A stretch of 15,058 bases of DNA from Candidatus Latescibacterota bacterium (GTDB lineage: Bacteria > Latescibacterota > UBA2968 > UBA8231): the NCBI GenBank assembly GCA_022827165.1, contig JAJDTN010000352.1, positions 1-15,058 of the forward strand, given 5' to 3'. Numbering within the stretch: position 1 is the first letter of the stretch; each line of letters starts with the position of its first letter. Below, in pieces: positions 8,004-14,947 of this stretch. Below the pieces are notes generated by a model. The model did not search any database, was not told the origin of the DNA, and saw only the letters and a list, made by a program, of their open reading frames with translations. A program made the translations under genes and the position numbers.

Positions 8004-10399
8004 TGACGTATCTCGTTGTCGGCTATGGAGTAACCGCCGTTTCGCCGGGCCTGTTTCGAGGCCTCCGGACACCCCGTGCCCGTCGAGCCCGCACCGGCTT
8101 CACCGGGCTTGTGAGCCCCCTCTTGACGACCTCCCGGACCGCCGTCGAAGAAGCGCCCCCCCGCGACGGGGAAGACCTGCCGGAGCGCCCGGGCCCCACC
8201 AATCTCGAGGCGCTGCTCGAGGACTCGCGGGACCACCTGCAGCTGCAAATGCTGCTCATCGAGGTCGCCTCGTGCAACGAGTCCGCCGACTTCGACCTGG
8301 TGGCCCGCGCCTACCACTTCGCCCACGAGGCCCACGCCGGGCAGATCCGCAAGTCGGGGGAACCCTACCTCCAGCACATCGTCGAGGTGGCCCGGATCCT
8401 CGCCCAGCTGCGCCTCGACACGACCACCGTCGCCGCCGGCCTGCTCCACGACGTGGTGGAGGACACGGCGGTCACGCAGGACCAGATCGAGTCCCGGTTC
8501 GGGTCCAAGATCTCGGCCCTCATCGACGGGGTCACCAAGATCGAGCGCTTCCAGCTCGAGAGCCGCGAGGCCCGCCAGGCCGAGACCTTCCGCAAGATGC
8601 TGCTGTCCATGGTCGAGGACATCCGGGTCATCCTGGTCAAGTTCGCCGACCGGCTGCACAACATGCGCACCCTGGACGCCCTCGACGACGACCAGCGCCA
8701 GCGCATCTCCCACGAGACCCTCGAGGTCTATGCGCCCCTGGCCCACCGGCTGGGCCTGGCCCGGATCCGCTGGGAGCTGGAGGACCGCAGCCTCAAGCAT
8801 CTCGAGCCCGCCTTCTACCGCGAAATCCGCGAGAAGGTGGCCATGCGGCGCGAGGAGCGGGAGCGCCTGATCGACGGCTTCAAGACGCCCCTGGCCGAGG
8901 AGCTGGCCCGCAGCGGCATCGAGGCCGAGATCACCGGGCGTCCGAAGAACTTCTACAGCATCTACAACAAGATGCGCAGCCGGGTGAAGCCCTTCGAGGA
9001 GATCTACGACCTCACGGCGGTGCGCATCATCGTCGGCACCGCGCGCGAGTGCTACCACACCCTCGGCCTGGTGCACACCCTCTACCGCCCGATCCCGGAC
9101 CGCTTCAAGGACTACATCGCCACGCCCAAGACCAACATGTACCAGTCGCTGCACACCACCGTCATCGGCCCTCAGGGCATGCCGGTGGAGGTGCAGATCC
9201 GCACCTGGGAGATGCACCACACGGCGGAGATCGGCATCGCCGCCCACTGGCGCTACAAGGGGGGGGGAGCCGGGGAGAGCAGCGACCTCGACCAGCAGAT
9301 GAACTGGCTGCGCCAGGTCCTCGACTGGCAGCGGGACTCCACCGACCCGGCGGAGTTCATGGAAAACCTGAAGATCGAGCTCTTCCAGGACGAGATCTTC
9401 GTCTTCACCCCCAAGGGCGACCTCCACCAGCTGCCGAAGGAGGCGACCCCCATCGACTTCGCCTTCGCCATCCACACCGACATCGGCCTCCATTGCCTGA
9501 CCGCCAAGGTGGACGGCCAGATCGTTCCCCTGAGCACGCCCCTGACGAGCGGCGCCACCGTGCAGATCATCACCTCGCCCCACCAGAAGCCGAATCCGTC
9601 CTGGCTCGAGATGGTCAAGACCGCCAAGGCCCGCCAGGCGATCCGCCGATGGGTGAAGGAGGAGCGATTCTCCCAGAGCGTGCGCCTCGGCCAGGAGATC
9701 CTCGAGCACGAGCTGAAGCGCTACCGCCACCGCGCCGGCAGCGAGGCCCTCGAGGAGCTGGCGGCGGAGATGAAGCTCGCCGACACCGAGCACCTCTACG
9801 CGGCCATCGGCGCCGGCGACCTGTCGGTGAGCCGCGCCGTCAACCGCCTCGTGCCGAATCCGCCGAAGCGTCGGGTGCGGCCGCTGATCCGCGACCGGCG
9901 GGGCATCCGCATCCAGGGCATGAACGACATGATGATCCACTTCGGGAAGTGCTGCACGCCGATTCCCGGAGACCCGATCATCGGCCTCATCACCCGGGGC
10001 CGGGGGCTGTCGGTGCATCGCACGGACTGTCCCAACTTCGCCGACCTGGCCGAGGATCCGGAGCGCCTCACGCCGGTGGCCTGGGACCTCGAGGAGGAGC
10101 AGGCCTTCACGGTGCAACTCCTCGTGTGCGGGCATGACCGCAGGTACTTCCTCTCCGACGTGACCCGCATCATCTCCGACACGGGTGCCAACATCGTCAG
10201 CTGCGAGACCCGGACCCTGGCCCACGTCGTGGAGGAGACGTTCCGGATCGACGTCCACGATTCCCGGCAATTGCAGAAGATGGTGAAGAAGCTGCGCGGC
10301 GTGGAAGGCGTCACCGAGGTGCAGCGCGTCGACGAAGTGGCCGTGGAGGGACCGGACCTCCGCGGCGAGGAGGGACGGGGGTCCGCCGAGCCCCGGTGA
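8003..10399 (+). CDS. rel: Bifunctional (p)ppGpp synthetase/hydrolase (Rel/SpoT type)
   Basis: This cytoplasmic enzyme makes and degrades the stringent-response alarmone (p)ppGpp. In 798-residue numbering, the HD hydrolase domain (about 95-250) keeps its His at 125 (YLQHIVEVA), HDVVED (149-154) and DRLHNMRT (216-223). The synthetase domain (about 300-420) keeps GRPKNFYSIYNKM, RFKDYIATPK (367-376) and EVQIRT (396-401). The RFKD form rather than EFDD is the pattern of bifunctional enzymes. A TGS domain (about 463-525), a Cys/His-containing insert (GKCCTPIPGD, 648-657; HRTDCPN, 672-678) and a C-terminal ACT domain (about 702-778) complete the long form. Family length is usually 700-750 residues. 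The first 80 or so residues are unlike the family, so GTG 8111 (762 aa) or ATG 8249 (716 aa) may be the real start. It diverges from the NusG-II gene and has its own promoter. A G9 run lies at 9259-9267. Confidence 0.95.
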   Translation: MTYLVVGYGVTAVSPGLFRGLRTPRARRARTGFTGLVSPLLTTSRTAVEEAPPRDGEDLPERPGPTNLEALLEDSRDHLQLQMLLIEVASCNESADFDLVARAYHFAHEAHAGQIRKSGEPYLQHIVEVARILAQLRLDTTTVAAGLLHDVVEDTAVTQDQIESRFGSKISALIDGVTKIERFQLESREARQAETFRKMLLSMVEDIRVILVKFADRLHNMRTLDALDDDQRQRISHETLEVYAPLAHRLGLARIRWELEDRSLKHLEPAFYREIREKVAMRREERERLIDGFKTPLAEELARSGIEAEITGRPKNFYSIYNKMRSRVKPFEEIYDLTAVRIIVGTARECYHTLGLVHTLYRPIPDRFKDYIATPKTNMYQSLHTTVIGPQGMPVEVQIRTWEMHHTAEIGIAAHWRYKGGGAGESSDLDQQMNWLRQVLDWQRDSTDPAEFMENLKIELFQDEIFVFTPKGDLHQLPKEATPIDFAFAIHTDIGLHCLTAKVDGQIVPLSTPLTSGATVQIITSPHQKPNPSWLEMVKTAKARQAIRRWVKEERFSQSVRLGQEILEHELKRYRHRAGSEALEELAAEMKLADTEHLYAAIGAGDLSVSRAVNRLVPNPPKRRVRPLIRDRRGIRIQGMNDMMIHFGKCCTPIPGDPIIGLITRGRGLSVHRTDCPNFADLAEDPERLTPVAWDLEEEQAFTVQLLVCGHDRRYFLSDVTRIISDTGANIVSCETRTLAHVVEETFRIDVHDSRQLQKMVKKLRGVEGVTEVQRVDEVAVEGPDLRGEEGRGSAEPR
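9259..9267 (+). repeat. Run of nine G inside rel
   Basis: Nine consecutive G encode the glycines just after HWRYK, at the junction between the synthetase domain and the TGS region. Homopolymer runs of this length are prone to slippage or to sequencing error. The frame is intact here. Confidence 0.9.
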
Positions 10400-10426
10400 C
10401 CGCCGCGTCTCCGCACGGTGAGTCCG

Positions 10427-10456
10427 TTGACACTGTGCGCGAGGCCCGGGTATTTT
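10427..10456 (+). promoter_or_regulatory. Sigma70-type promoter for hisC
   Basis: TTGACA (10427-10432), an 18-bp spacer and TATTTT (10451-10456) lie in the 85-nt gap between rel and hisC. The predicted transcript start near 10463 is about 22 nt before ATG 10485, so hisC can be transcribed independently of rel. Confidence 0.6.
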
Positions 10457-10484
10457 GCCGCCGGCCCCGCCTCGCCACCGGCCC

Positions 10485-11540
10485 ATGACCCCCTTCCTCC
10501 CCCACATCGCCGGCATGGCCGGTTACCTCCCCGGCGAGCAGCCCGCCGACGGGGAGTACCTCAAGCTCAACACCAACGAGAACCCCTACCCGCCTTCGCC
10601 GCTGGTCCTGGCGAGGTTGCGCGCCGCCCTCGACGGCCGCCTGCGCCGCTATCCCGACGCCGCCGCCGCCGGGGTTCGCCGGCGACTGGCGGCCCTCTTC
10701 GGCTACGACGAGGAACACTACCTCGTCGGCAACGGCTCCGACGAGCTGCTCAACGTCGCCGTGCGCTGCTTTGCCGGCGCCGGAGACGGGGTCGCTTTCG
10801 CCACGCCCACCTACCCCTACTACGCCAAGCTCGTGGAGCTGCAGGACGCCCGCCGCGCGGCCATCGAGTTCGACGGTGACTTCGCCCTGCCGGCGTCCCT
10901 CGCCGCCGCCGATGCCCGGCTGACCCTGGTGCCCAACCCGAACTCTCCCTCGGGGACGGTCGTGATCTGCGAAGATCTCGATCACCTGGCCGCCAGGCTG
11001 TCCGGAATCCTCCTCATCGACGAGGCCTACGTCGACTTCGCCCGCGGCGGCGCCCTCGATCTCGTGGGCCGCCACGCCAACGTGATCGTCGCCCGCACCC
11101 TGTCCAAGTCCTTCTCCCTCGCCGGACTCCGCATCGGCTTCTGCGTCGCCTCCCCCGAGGTGGTCCGGGGGATGGGCAAGGTGAAGGAGCACTACAACAT
11201 CAATACGCTGAGCCAGGTCGCCGCCGAAGCCGCCCTCGACGATGTCGACTGGATGCGGAGAAACGCCCGCCGGGTCGCCGCCACTCGTTCGCGCCTGACC
11301 GGAGCCCTCCGCGGGCACGGCTGTCACGTCTGGGACTCGGAGGCCAACTTCGTCCTCGCCCGAGTGCCTGCCGGCGCCGACGCGGGGCGGATCGCCTCGG
11401 AGCTGAGGCGGCGCCGCATCCTGGTCCGCTACTTCGGCGGCGATCCGAGGCTCAGCGACTGCCTGCGCATCTCCATCGGCACCGACCCGGAGATCGACCG
11501 GCTGCTGGAAGAGCTCTGCGGGTTGCTGGGCAAGGACTGA
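10485..11540 (+). CDS. hisC: Histidinol-phosphate aminotransferase
   Basis: This PLP-dependent, fold-type I aminotransferase converts imidazole-acetol phosphate to histidinol phosphate in histidine synthesis. The 351-residue length is normal. Visible motifs are LNTNENPYPP (28-37) at the N-terminus, GNGSDE (82-87) in the cofactor phosphate region, NPNSPSG (151-157) with the PLP-contacting Asn, DEAYVDF (179-185) with Asp179 and Tyr182, SKSFSLAGLRIG (207-218) with the Schiff-base Lys208, and a C-terminal LRISIG (327-332) whose Arg binds the substrate carboxylate or phosphate end. HisC-like enzymes can also act on aromatic substrates, so a different amino acid cannot be excluded. ATG 10485 is preferred over the TTG at 10455 because the latter overlaps the promoter -10. 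No other his genes are in the window. Confidence 0.88.
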   Translation: MTPFLPHIAGMAGYLPGEQPADGEYLKLNTNENPYPPSPLVLARLRAALDGRLRRYPDAAAAGVRRRLAALFGYDEEHYLVGNGSDELLNVAVRCFAGAGDGVAFATPTYPYYAKLVELQDARRAAIEFDGDFALPASLAAADARLTLVPNPNSPSGTVVICEDLDHLAARLSGILLIDEAYVDFARGGALDLVGRHANVIVARTLSKSFSLAGLRIGFCVASPEVVRGMGKVKEHYNINTLSQVAAEAALDDVDWMRRNARRVAATRSRLTGALRGHGCHVWDSEANFVLARVPAGADAGRIASELRRRRILVRYFGGDPRLSDCLRISIGTDPEIDRLLEELCGLLGKD

Positions 11541-11556
11541 GCCGCCCCTCCCGGTG

Positions 11557-12078
11557 CTACCGCCGCCCGGCCTCCCGCATCCGCATCAGGGCATTCACGT
11601 CCGAAACCCTCAGACCGACGCGGCGCGAGATCTCGGCCGCTGACAGGCCCTGCGCGAGCATCTCGCGAGCCCTGCGGTAGGCCTCCCTGCCGGGGTCGGG
11701 GAATCCCTCCTCCCGGCGCTGATCGGCGGCGGCAGACCCGGCGGTCCGGCCCTCCCCCGAGGCTCCCACCTGGCGAAGCCCGGTCTCGGCCGGCCTCGGA
11801 GCCGGGACGGTGCCGGCGGCCTTCGGAGGGGCCGTCGATCCGGCGACCCGGGCCGCGGCGGCGGGAGCTGGTTGCTCGAGGGTCCGGCAAAGGTCGGCCA
11901 GGCGCTGGCCCAGCTTGTGCAGGCTCCGTTGCTGATCCTCCAGGAGGGTCAACCGCCGGTCCAGCTCGCGCTTCTGTTCCCTCAACCAGGACCGGAACCA
12001 GAAAGCCAGGGTCCCGGCGAGGACCAGGAACAGCAGATCGAGGAGGATCTGGCGCAGGGCGGAGTCAGGAAGGCTCAC
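11557..12078 (-). CDS. Membrane-anchored coiled-coil protein with C-terminal HTH-like motif (DUF2802-like)
   Basis: This 173-residue protein has one N-terminal membrane span (about 8-28), a charged coiled-coil stretch (about 30-68), a Pro/Ala-rich low-complexity linker (about 69-115) and a compact C-terminal helical motif (about 130-168). The motif includes LSAAEISRRVGL and looks like a helix-turn-helix. This layout matches the DUF2802 type of small membrane proteins, whose function is unknown. The start is a GTG at 12078; a TATATT six nt upstream of it (12090-12085) has no good -35, so its meaning is unclear. The gene begins 40 nt after the glycosyltransferase stop and is probably co-transcribed with it. 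Its stop faces the hisC stop across 16 nt, leaving no room for a conventional terminator between them. Confidence 0.6.
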   Translation of the reverse strand: MSLPDSALRQILLDLLFLVLAGTLAFWFRSWLREQKRELDRRLTLLEDQQRSLHKLGQRLADLCRTLEQPAPAAAARVAGSTAPPKAAGTVPAPRPAETGLRQVGASGEGRTAGSAAADQRREEGFPDPGREAYRRAREMLAQGLSAAEISRRVGLRVSDVNALMRMREAGRR

Positions 12079-12118
12079 GGGACCAATATACCCCCGTACC
12101 CCGCAAACCCGCTATCGA

Positions 12119-13114
12119 TCATCGGCTGGAGGGATCCTCCCGGGGGGCTGCCGCAGGTCCGATACGGTCCCGCACCGGCGGCGTCCGGCCGCCCCGCTGA
12201 TGGAGGCTGGCCAGCATGTCCCCCAACAGGCCGGTGGAGAACAACTGGAATCCCACGATGATCAGCAGGATGGCGAGCATCAACAGGGGATGGCGGTTCT
12301 GGATCGTGCCGGTCTGCCACCACAGGTTCGTGATGTACGCGCCGATGGCGCCGCCCGCGATCGTGCTCAGCAGCCCGAGGGAGCCGAAGAGATGCATGGG
12401 CGTCGACATGAAGCGGACCACGAAGGTGATGGACAACAGGTCGAGGAGGCCGTTCAGAAGCCGCCGGGTGCCGAACTTGGAACGCCCGAAGCGGCGGGGA
12501 TGGTGGGTCACCGGCAGCTCGGCGACGCGGTATCCGGCCCAGTGGGCGATGGCGGGCAGGAACCGGTAGAGCTCCCCGTACAGGTAGGGCAGGGCCTCCT
12601 CCACCACCTCGCGCCGGTACACCTTGAGGCCGCAGTTGAAGTCGTGCAGGCGGATGCCGGAGACGGCCGACGTGATCAGGTTGAAGAGCTTCGAGGGCAG
12701 GGTCTTGGTGAGGGGATCGCGGCGCTTCCTCTTCCATCCCGACACCAGGTCCCGGCCGCCCTCGGCCTCGAGGGCGGACAGCAGGTTGGGGATCTCCGCC
12801 GGATCGTCCTGGAGGTCCGCGTCCAGGGTCGCCACCAGCCGGCCCCTGGCTTCCTTGAAGCCGAGGGCCAGGGCCGCCGCCTTGCGGTAGTTGCGGCGGA
12901 AGCGGACCGCCCGCAGCCACCCGTAGCTTCCGGAGAGCCGTGCGAGCACCTCGAAGGAGCCGTCGGTGCTGCCGTCGTCGACGAAGACCACCTCGAAGGC
13001 CAGGCCCTGGCCCGAGAGGGCGGCCTCGATCTGCTCGCACAGCGGCTCGAGGCTCTCCTCCTCGTTGTACAGGGGGACCACGATCGTCAGATCGATGGGG
13101 CCATCCGCAGACAT
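12119..13114 (-). CDS. Family 2 glycosyltransferase, polyprenyl-phosphate type (DPM1/GtrB/ArnC-like)
   Basis: This 331-residue membrane enzyme probably transfers a sugar from a nucleotide donor to a polyprenyl phosphate on the cytoplasmic face. The GT-A catalytic domain (about 1-230) shows VVPLYNEEESL (12-22), VDDGSTDGS (45-53), the metal-binding DADLQDD (98-104), GWKRKRRDP (126-134) and PRRFGRSKFG (206-215). These are in the expected order for this GT2 subfamily. Two membrane spans follow (about 238-262 and 277-301), as in GtrB and ArnC relatives. The sugar (glucose, mannose, aminoarabinose or other) cannot be inferred. ATG 13114 is chosen because an AGAGGAG SD sits 5 nt upstream of it; the in-frame GTG at 13120 would overlap that SD. 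It diverges from mpl and precedes the DUF2802-like gene. Confidence 0.9.
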   Translation of the reverse strand: MSADGPIDLTIVVPLYNEEESLEPLCEQIEAALSGQGLAFEVVFVDDGSTDGSFEVLARLSGSYGWLRAVRFRRNYRKAAALALGFKEARGRLVATLDADLQDDPAEIPNLLSALEAEGGRDLVSGWKRKRRDPLTKTLPSKLFNLITSAVSGIRLHDFNCGLKVYRREVVEEALPYLYGELYRFLPAIAHWAGYRVAELPVTHHPRRFGRSKFGTRRLLNGLLDLLSITFVVRFMSTPMHLFGSLGLLSTIAGGAIGAYITNLWWQTGTIQNRHPLLMLAILLIIVGFQLFSTGLLGDMLASLHQRGGRTPPVRDRIGPAAAPREDPSSR

Positions 13115-13119
13115 CGCCA

Positions 13120-13126
13120 CTCCTCT
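13120..13126 (-). promoter_or_regulatory. Shine-Dalgarno site fixing the glycosyltransferase start
   Basis: AGAGGAG on the minus strand lies 5 nt before ATG 13114. It is one of only two clear SD sites in the window and decides against the in-frame GTG at 13120. Confidence 0.7.
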
Positions 13127-13238
13127 TCGAGCCGGCCTCCCGGCCGCGAGACCTCCCGGGGCTCCGTGCTGGTTCCAAGATAAGGCCGGAGAGAGTGCGG
13201 GTCTCCCATGGGACCAGACCCCTTCGGCCTCCCGTCAT

Positions 13239-13244
13239 TATACT
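13239..13244 (+). promoter_or_regulatory. Possible -10 element of the mpl promoter
   Basis: TATACT lies in the 160-nt divergent gap (13115-13274), about 30 nt before the GTG start of mpl. No good -35 lies 16-18 nt upstream. The rest of this gap shows no other clear feature. Confidence 0.4.
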
Positions 13245-13274
13245 CTCTCACCTCCTCGCCTTTCCCGGAATGAC

Positions 13275-14693
13275 GTGATCCCCCTCACCCCCGACGCTCA
13301 CATCCACCTGATCGCCGCCTGCGGAACGGCCATGGGCTCCCTGGCCGGAATGCTGAAGAGCCGGGGCTACCGCGTAACCGGATCCGACCGCAACGTCTAC
13401 CCGCCCTTGAGCGACTTCCTCCGCGCCGAGGGCATCCGCCTCTTCGAGGGATTCGACCCGGGGAACATCGATCCCGCGCCCGACCTCGTCGTCGTGGGCA
13501 ACGCCGTCTCCCGGGGCAATCCCGAGCTGGAGGCGGTCCTCGACGCCGGACTTCCCTACACCAGTCTCCCCGAGATCCTGCGCGACCTGTTCCTGGAGGG
13601 CCGCCGGCCGATCGTCGCCACGGGCACCCACGGGAAGACCACGACGACGGCGATGGCCGCCTTTCTGCTGCGGGCCGGGGGGCTCGATCCCTCCTGGCTC
13701 GTGGCCGGCCTGCCGCGGGACCTCGATCGTCCCTACCACCTGGGAGCCGATCCCTGGTTCGTCATCGAGGGAGACGAGTACGACAGCGCCTACTTCGCCA
13801 AGTCGGCCAAGTTCCTCTACTACCGTCCCCGTGTGCTCATCATCAACAACATCGAGTTCGACCACGCCGACATCTACCGCGACCTGGACGAGATCCGCCG
13901 GGCCTTCCGGCAGGTCGTCAACCAGGTGCCGCGCACCGGCGTGATCCTGGCCAACGGGGACGACCCGGTCGTCGGCGAGAGCGTGGCCGAAGCCCTGGCT
14001 CCGGTGCAGACCTTCGGCCTGGGGCCCCACAACCACTGGCGGGCCTGCGAGGTGGAGACCGGTGAGCGCGGGCAGTCCTTCGACCTCGTCCGTGACGGAC
14101 AGCCCTCCGGCCGCCTGCGGCTGTCCCTCGTCGGCGAGCACAACCTGCGCAATGCCCTGGGAGCGCTGGCGGCGGCGGCCTTCACCGGAGCCGACCTGGA
14201 ACTCTGCGGCGCAGCCCTGTCCGGCTTTGTCGGCGTGAGCCGCAGGCAGGAGCACCTCGGCACCATCGGCGGGGTCCGGCTCGTCGACGACTTCGCCCAC
14301 CATCCGACGGCGGTGGCCCAGACCCTGGCCGGCCTTCGGCGGTCCTTTCCACAGGGCCGGCTCTGGGCCGTCTTCGAGCCCGCCAGCGCCTCGAATGCGC
14401 GGGCCACCTTCGAGGCCCTCTACGTGCACGCTTTTGCCGAGGCCGACGCCGTCATCCTCGGGGCGGTTCCGCGTCCCGAGCGCAGCGGCGAGGAGGAACC
14501 ATTCTCACCGGATCGTCTCGCGAGTCATCTTCGGTCCCGAGGCCTCGAGGCCCGGCACCTGCCCTCGCCCGAGGCGATCGCCGAGCACCTGGCCGGCCAC
14601 GCGGCCCGGGGCGATACAGTGCTGTTCATGAGCAACGCCGGCTTCGGAGGCGTGCAGCGGCTCACGGCGGAAGCCCTGCGCCGCCGGGGCTGA
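13275..14693 (+). CDS. mpl: UDP-N-acetylmuramate:L-Ala-D-Glu-meso-diaminopimelate ligase (murein peptide ligase)
   Basis: Mpl reattaches the recycled tripeptide L-Ala-D-Glu-mDAP to UDP-MurNAc with ATP, in cytoplasmic cell-wall recycling. The 472-residue protein is close to the usual 450-470. Visible parts are the N-terminal nucleotide-binding fold (IHLIAACGTAMGSLAGML, 10-27), the P-loop GTHGKTTTT (117-125), EGDEYDSAYFAK (165-176) with NNIEFDHADIY (191-201), GEHNLRNALGA (287-297) and VDDFAHHPTA (337-346). The EGDEYD...EFDHADIY pattern is what separates Mpl from MurC. One oddity is that the C-terminal motif usually read as EPRS is EPAS here (368-371), so the customary Arg is Ala. The GTG at 13275 is used because it gives the family N-terminus; SD complementarity is weak (GGAA). 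It is divergent from the glycosyltransferase. I see no adjacent permease or amidase genes. Confidence 0.92.
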   Translation: MIPLTPDAHIHLIAACGTAMGSLAGMLKSRGYRVTGSDRNVYPPLSDFLRAEGIRLFEGFDPGNIDPAPDLVVVGNAVSRGNPELEAVLDAGLPYTSLPEILRDLFLEGRRPIVATGTHGKTTTTAMAAFLLRAGGLDPSWLVAGLPRDLDRPYHLGADPWFVIEGDEYDSAYFAKSAKFLYYRPRVLIINNIEFDHADIYRDLDEIRRAFRQVVNQVPRTGVILANGDDPVVGESVAEALAPVQTFGLGPHNHWRACEVETGERGQSFDLVRDGQPSGRLRLSLVGEHNLRNALGALAAAAFTGADLELCGAALSGFVGVSRRQEHLGTIGGVRLVDDFAHHPTAVAQTLAGLRRSFPQGRLWAVFEPASASNARATFEALYVHAFAEADAVILGAVPRPERSGEEEPFSPDRLASHLRSRGLEARHLPSPEAIAEHLAGHAARGDTVLFMSNAGFGGVQRLTAEALRRRG

Positions 14694-14734
14694 TCCCCCC
14701 TTCCTTCCACGCCATCAAGGACCAACCCGGGGGA

Positions 14735-14770
14735 CTCCCGGCGGAGGATGGGTACCTCCGTCGCCGGGAG
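14735..14770. terminator. Strong GC-rich hairpin after mpl
   Basis: CTCCCGGCG (14735-14743) pairs with CGCCGGGAG (14762-14770), and GAGG (14744-14747) with CCTC (14755-14758), giving 13 bp with a 3-nt bulge and the loop ATGGGTA. It starts 42 nt after the mpl stop. No T-run follows, so it is not a classic intrinsic terminator. It may stabilise the mpl 3' end, stop transcription with help, or belong to a structured leader of the next gene. Confidence 0.45.
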
Positions 14771-14842
14771 TGTGAGCAGAGGGCCACAGCCAGGTGCCTG
14801 CCTCCAGGGTTCGAGTACCCCGCAAGCCTCGCTGCAGCACAA

Positions 14843-14853
14843 GGAGTTGCACC
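14843..14853 (+). repeat. Direct repeat copy 1, GGAGTTGCACC
   Basis: This 11-bp sequence recurs exactly at 14875-14885, 32 bp away (about three helical turns). It lies in the 254-nt gap upstream of the exported-protein gene. A preceding GCAC is shared too if a 1-nt gap is allowed. Confidence 0.55.
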
Positions 14854-14874
14854 ATCACGGCCAAAGCCGGCACG

Positions 14875-14885
14875 GGAGTTGCACC
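14875..14885 (+). repeat. Direct repeat copy 2, GGAGTTGCACC
   Basis: This is the second exact copy. Between the copies is a small CGGC-CAAA-GCCG hairpin (14859-14870). The pair is a candidate regulator-binding site or part of a structured leader. The gap 14694-14947 holds nothing else I can name. Confidence 0.55.
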
Positions 14886-14935
14886 GAGGCGGGCCCGGCA
14901 GGCGGAAGACTTCGCCCGCCCCCCCACCCTATCCC

Positions 14936-14941
14936 GGGAGG
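14936..14941 (+). promoter_or_regulatory. Shine-Dalgarno site for the exported-protein gene
   Basis: GGGAGG lies 6 nt before ATG 14948 and supports that start. Confidence 0.7.
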
Positions 14942-14947
14942 CATCCC

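Noticed and set aside
7228..10137. A 969-codon plus-strand frame overlapping rel
   Set aside because: It is in another frame of rel, rich in Arg/Pro/Gly/His, with no domain. It matters only as the possible tail after slippage at the G9 run.
7979..10516. An 845-codon minus-strand frame opposite rel
   Set aside because: The sequence is compositionally biased, shows no motif, and lies wholly opposite the clearly conserved Rel protein.
12079..12113. TATATT at 12090-12085 as a promoter for the DUF2802-like gene
   Set aside because: No -35 match lies at 16-19 nt, and it would leave almost no leader. The gene is more simply read from the glycosyltransferase transcript.
12966..13274. Upstream extension of the mpl frame to 12966
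   Set aside because: It runs antisense through the start of the glycosyltransferase, and the Mpl family N-terminus begins at the GTG at 13275.
14810..14825. GGGTTCGAGTACCCC, which looks like a tRNA T-arm
   Set aside because: The loop is one base too long for a standard T-loop, and there is no acceptor stem, D-arm or anticodon arm around it.
14838..14910. Possible c-di-GMP (GEMM) riboswitch around CGGCCAAAGCCGG
   Set aside because: The conserved GEMM core and GNRA loop could not be placed, and only a short AAAGCC match exists.
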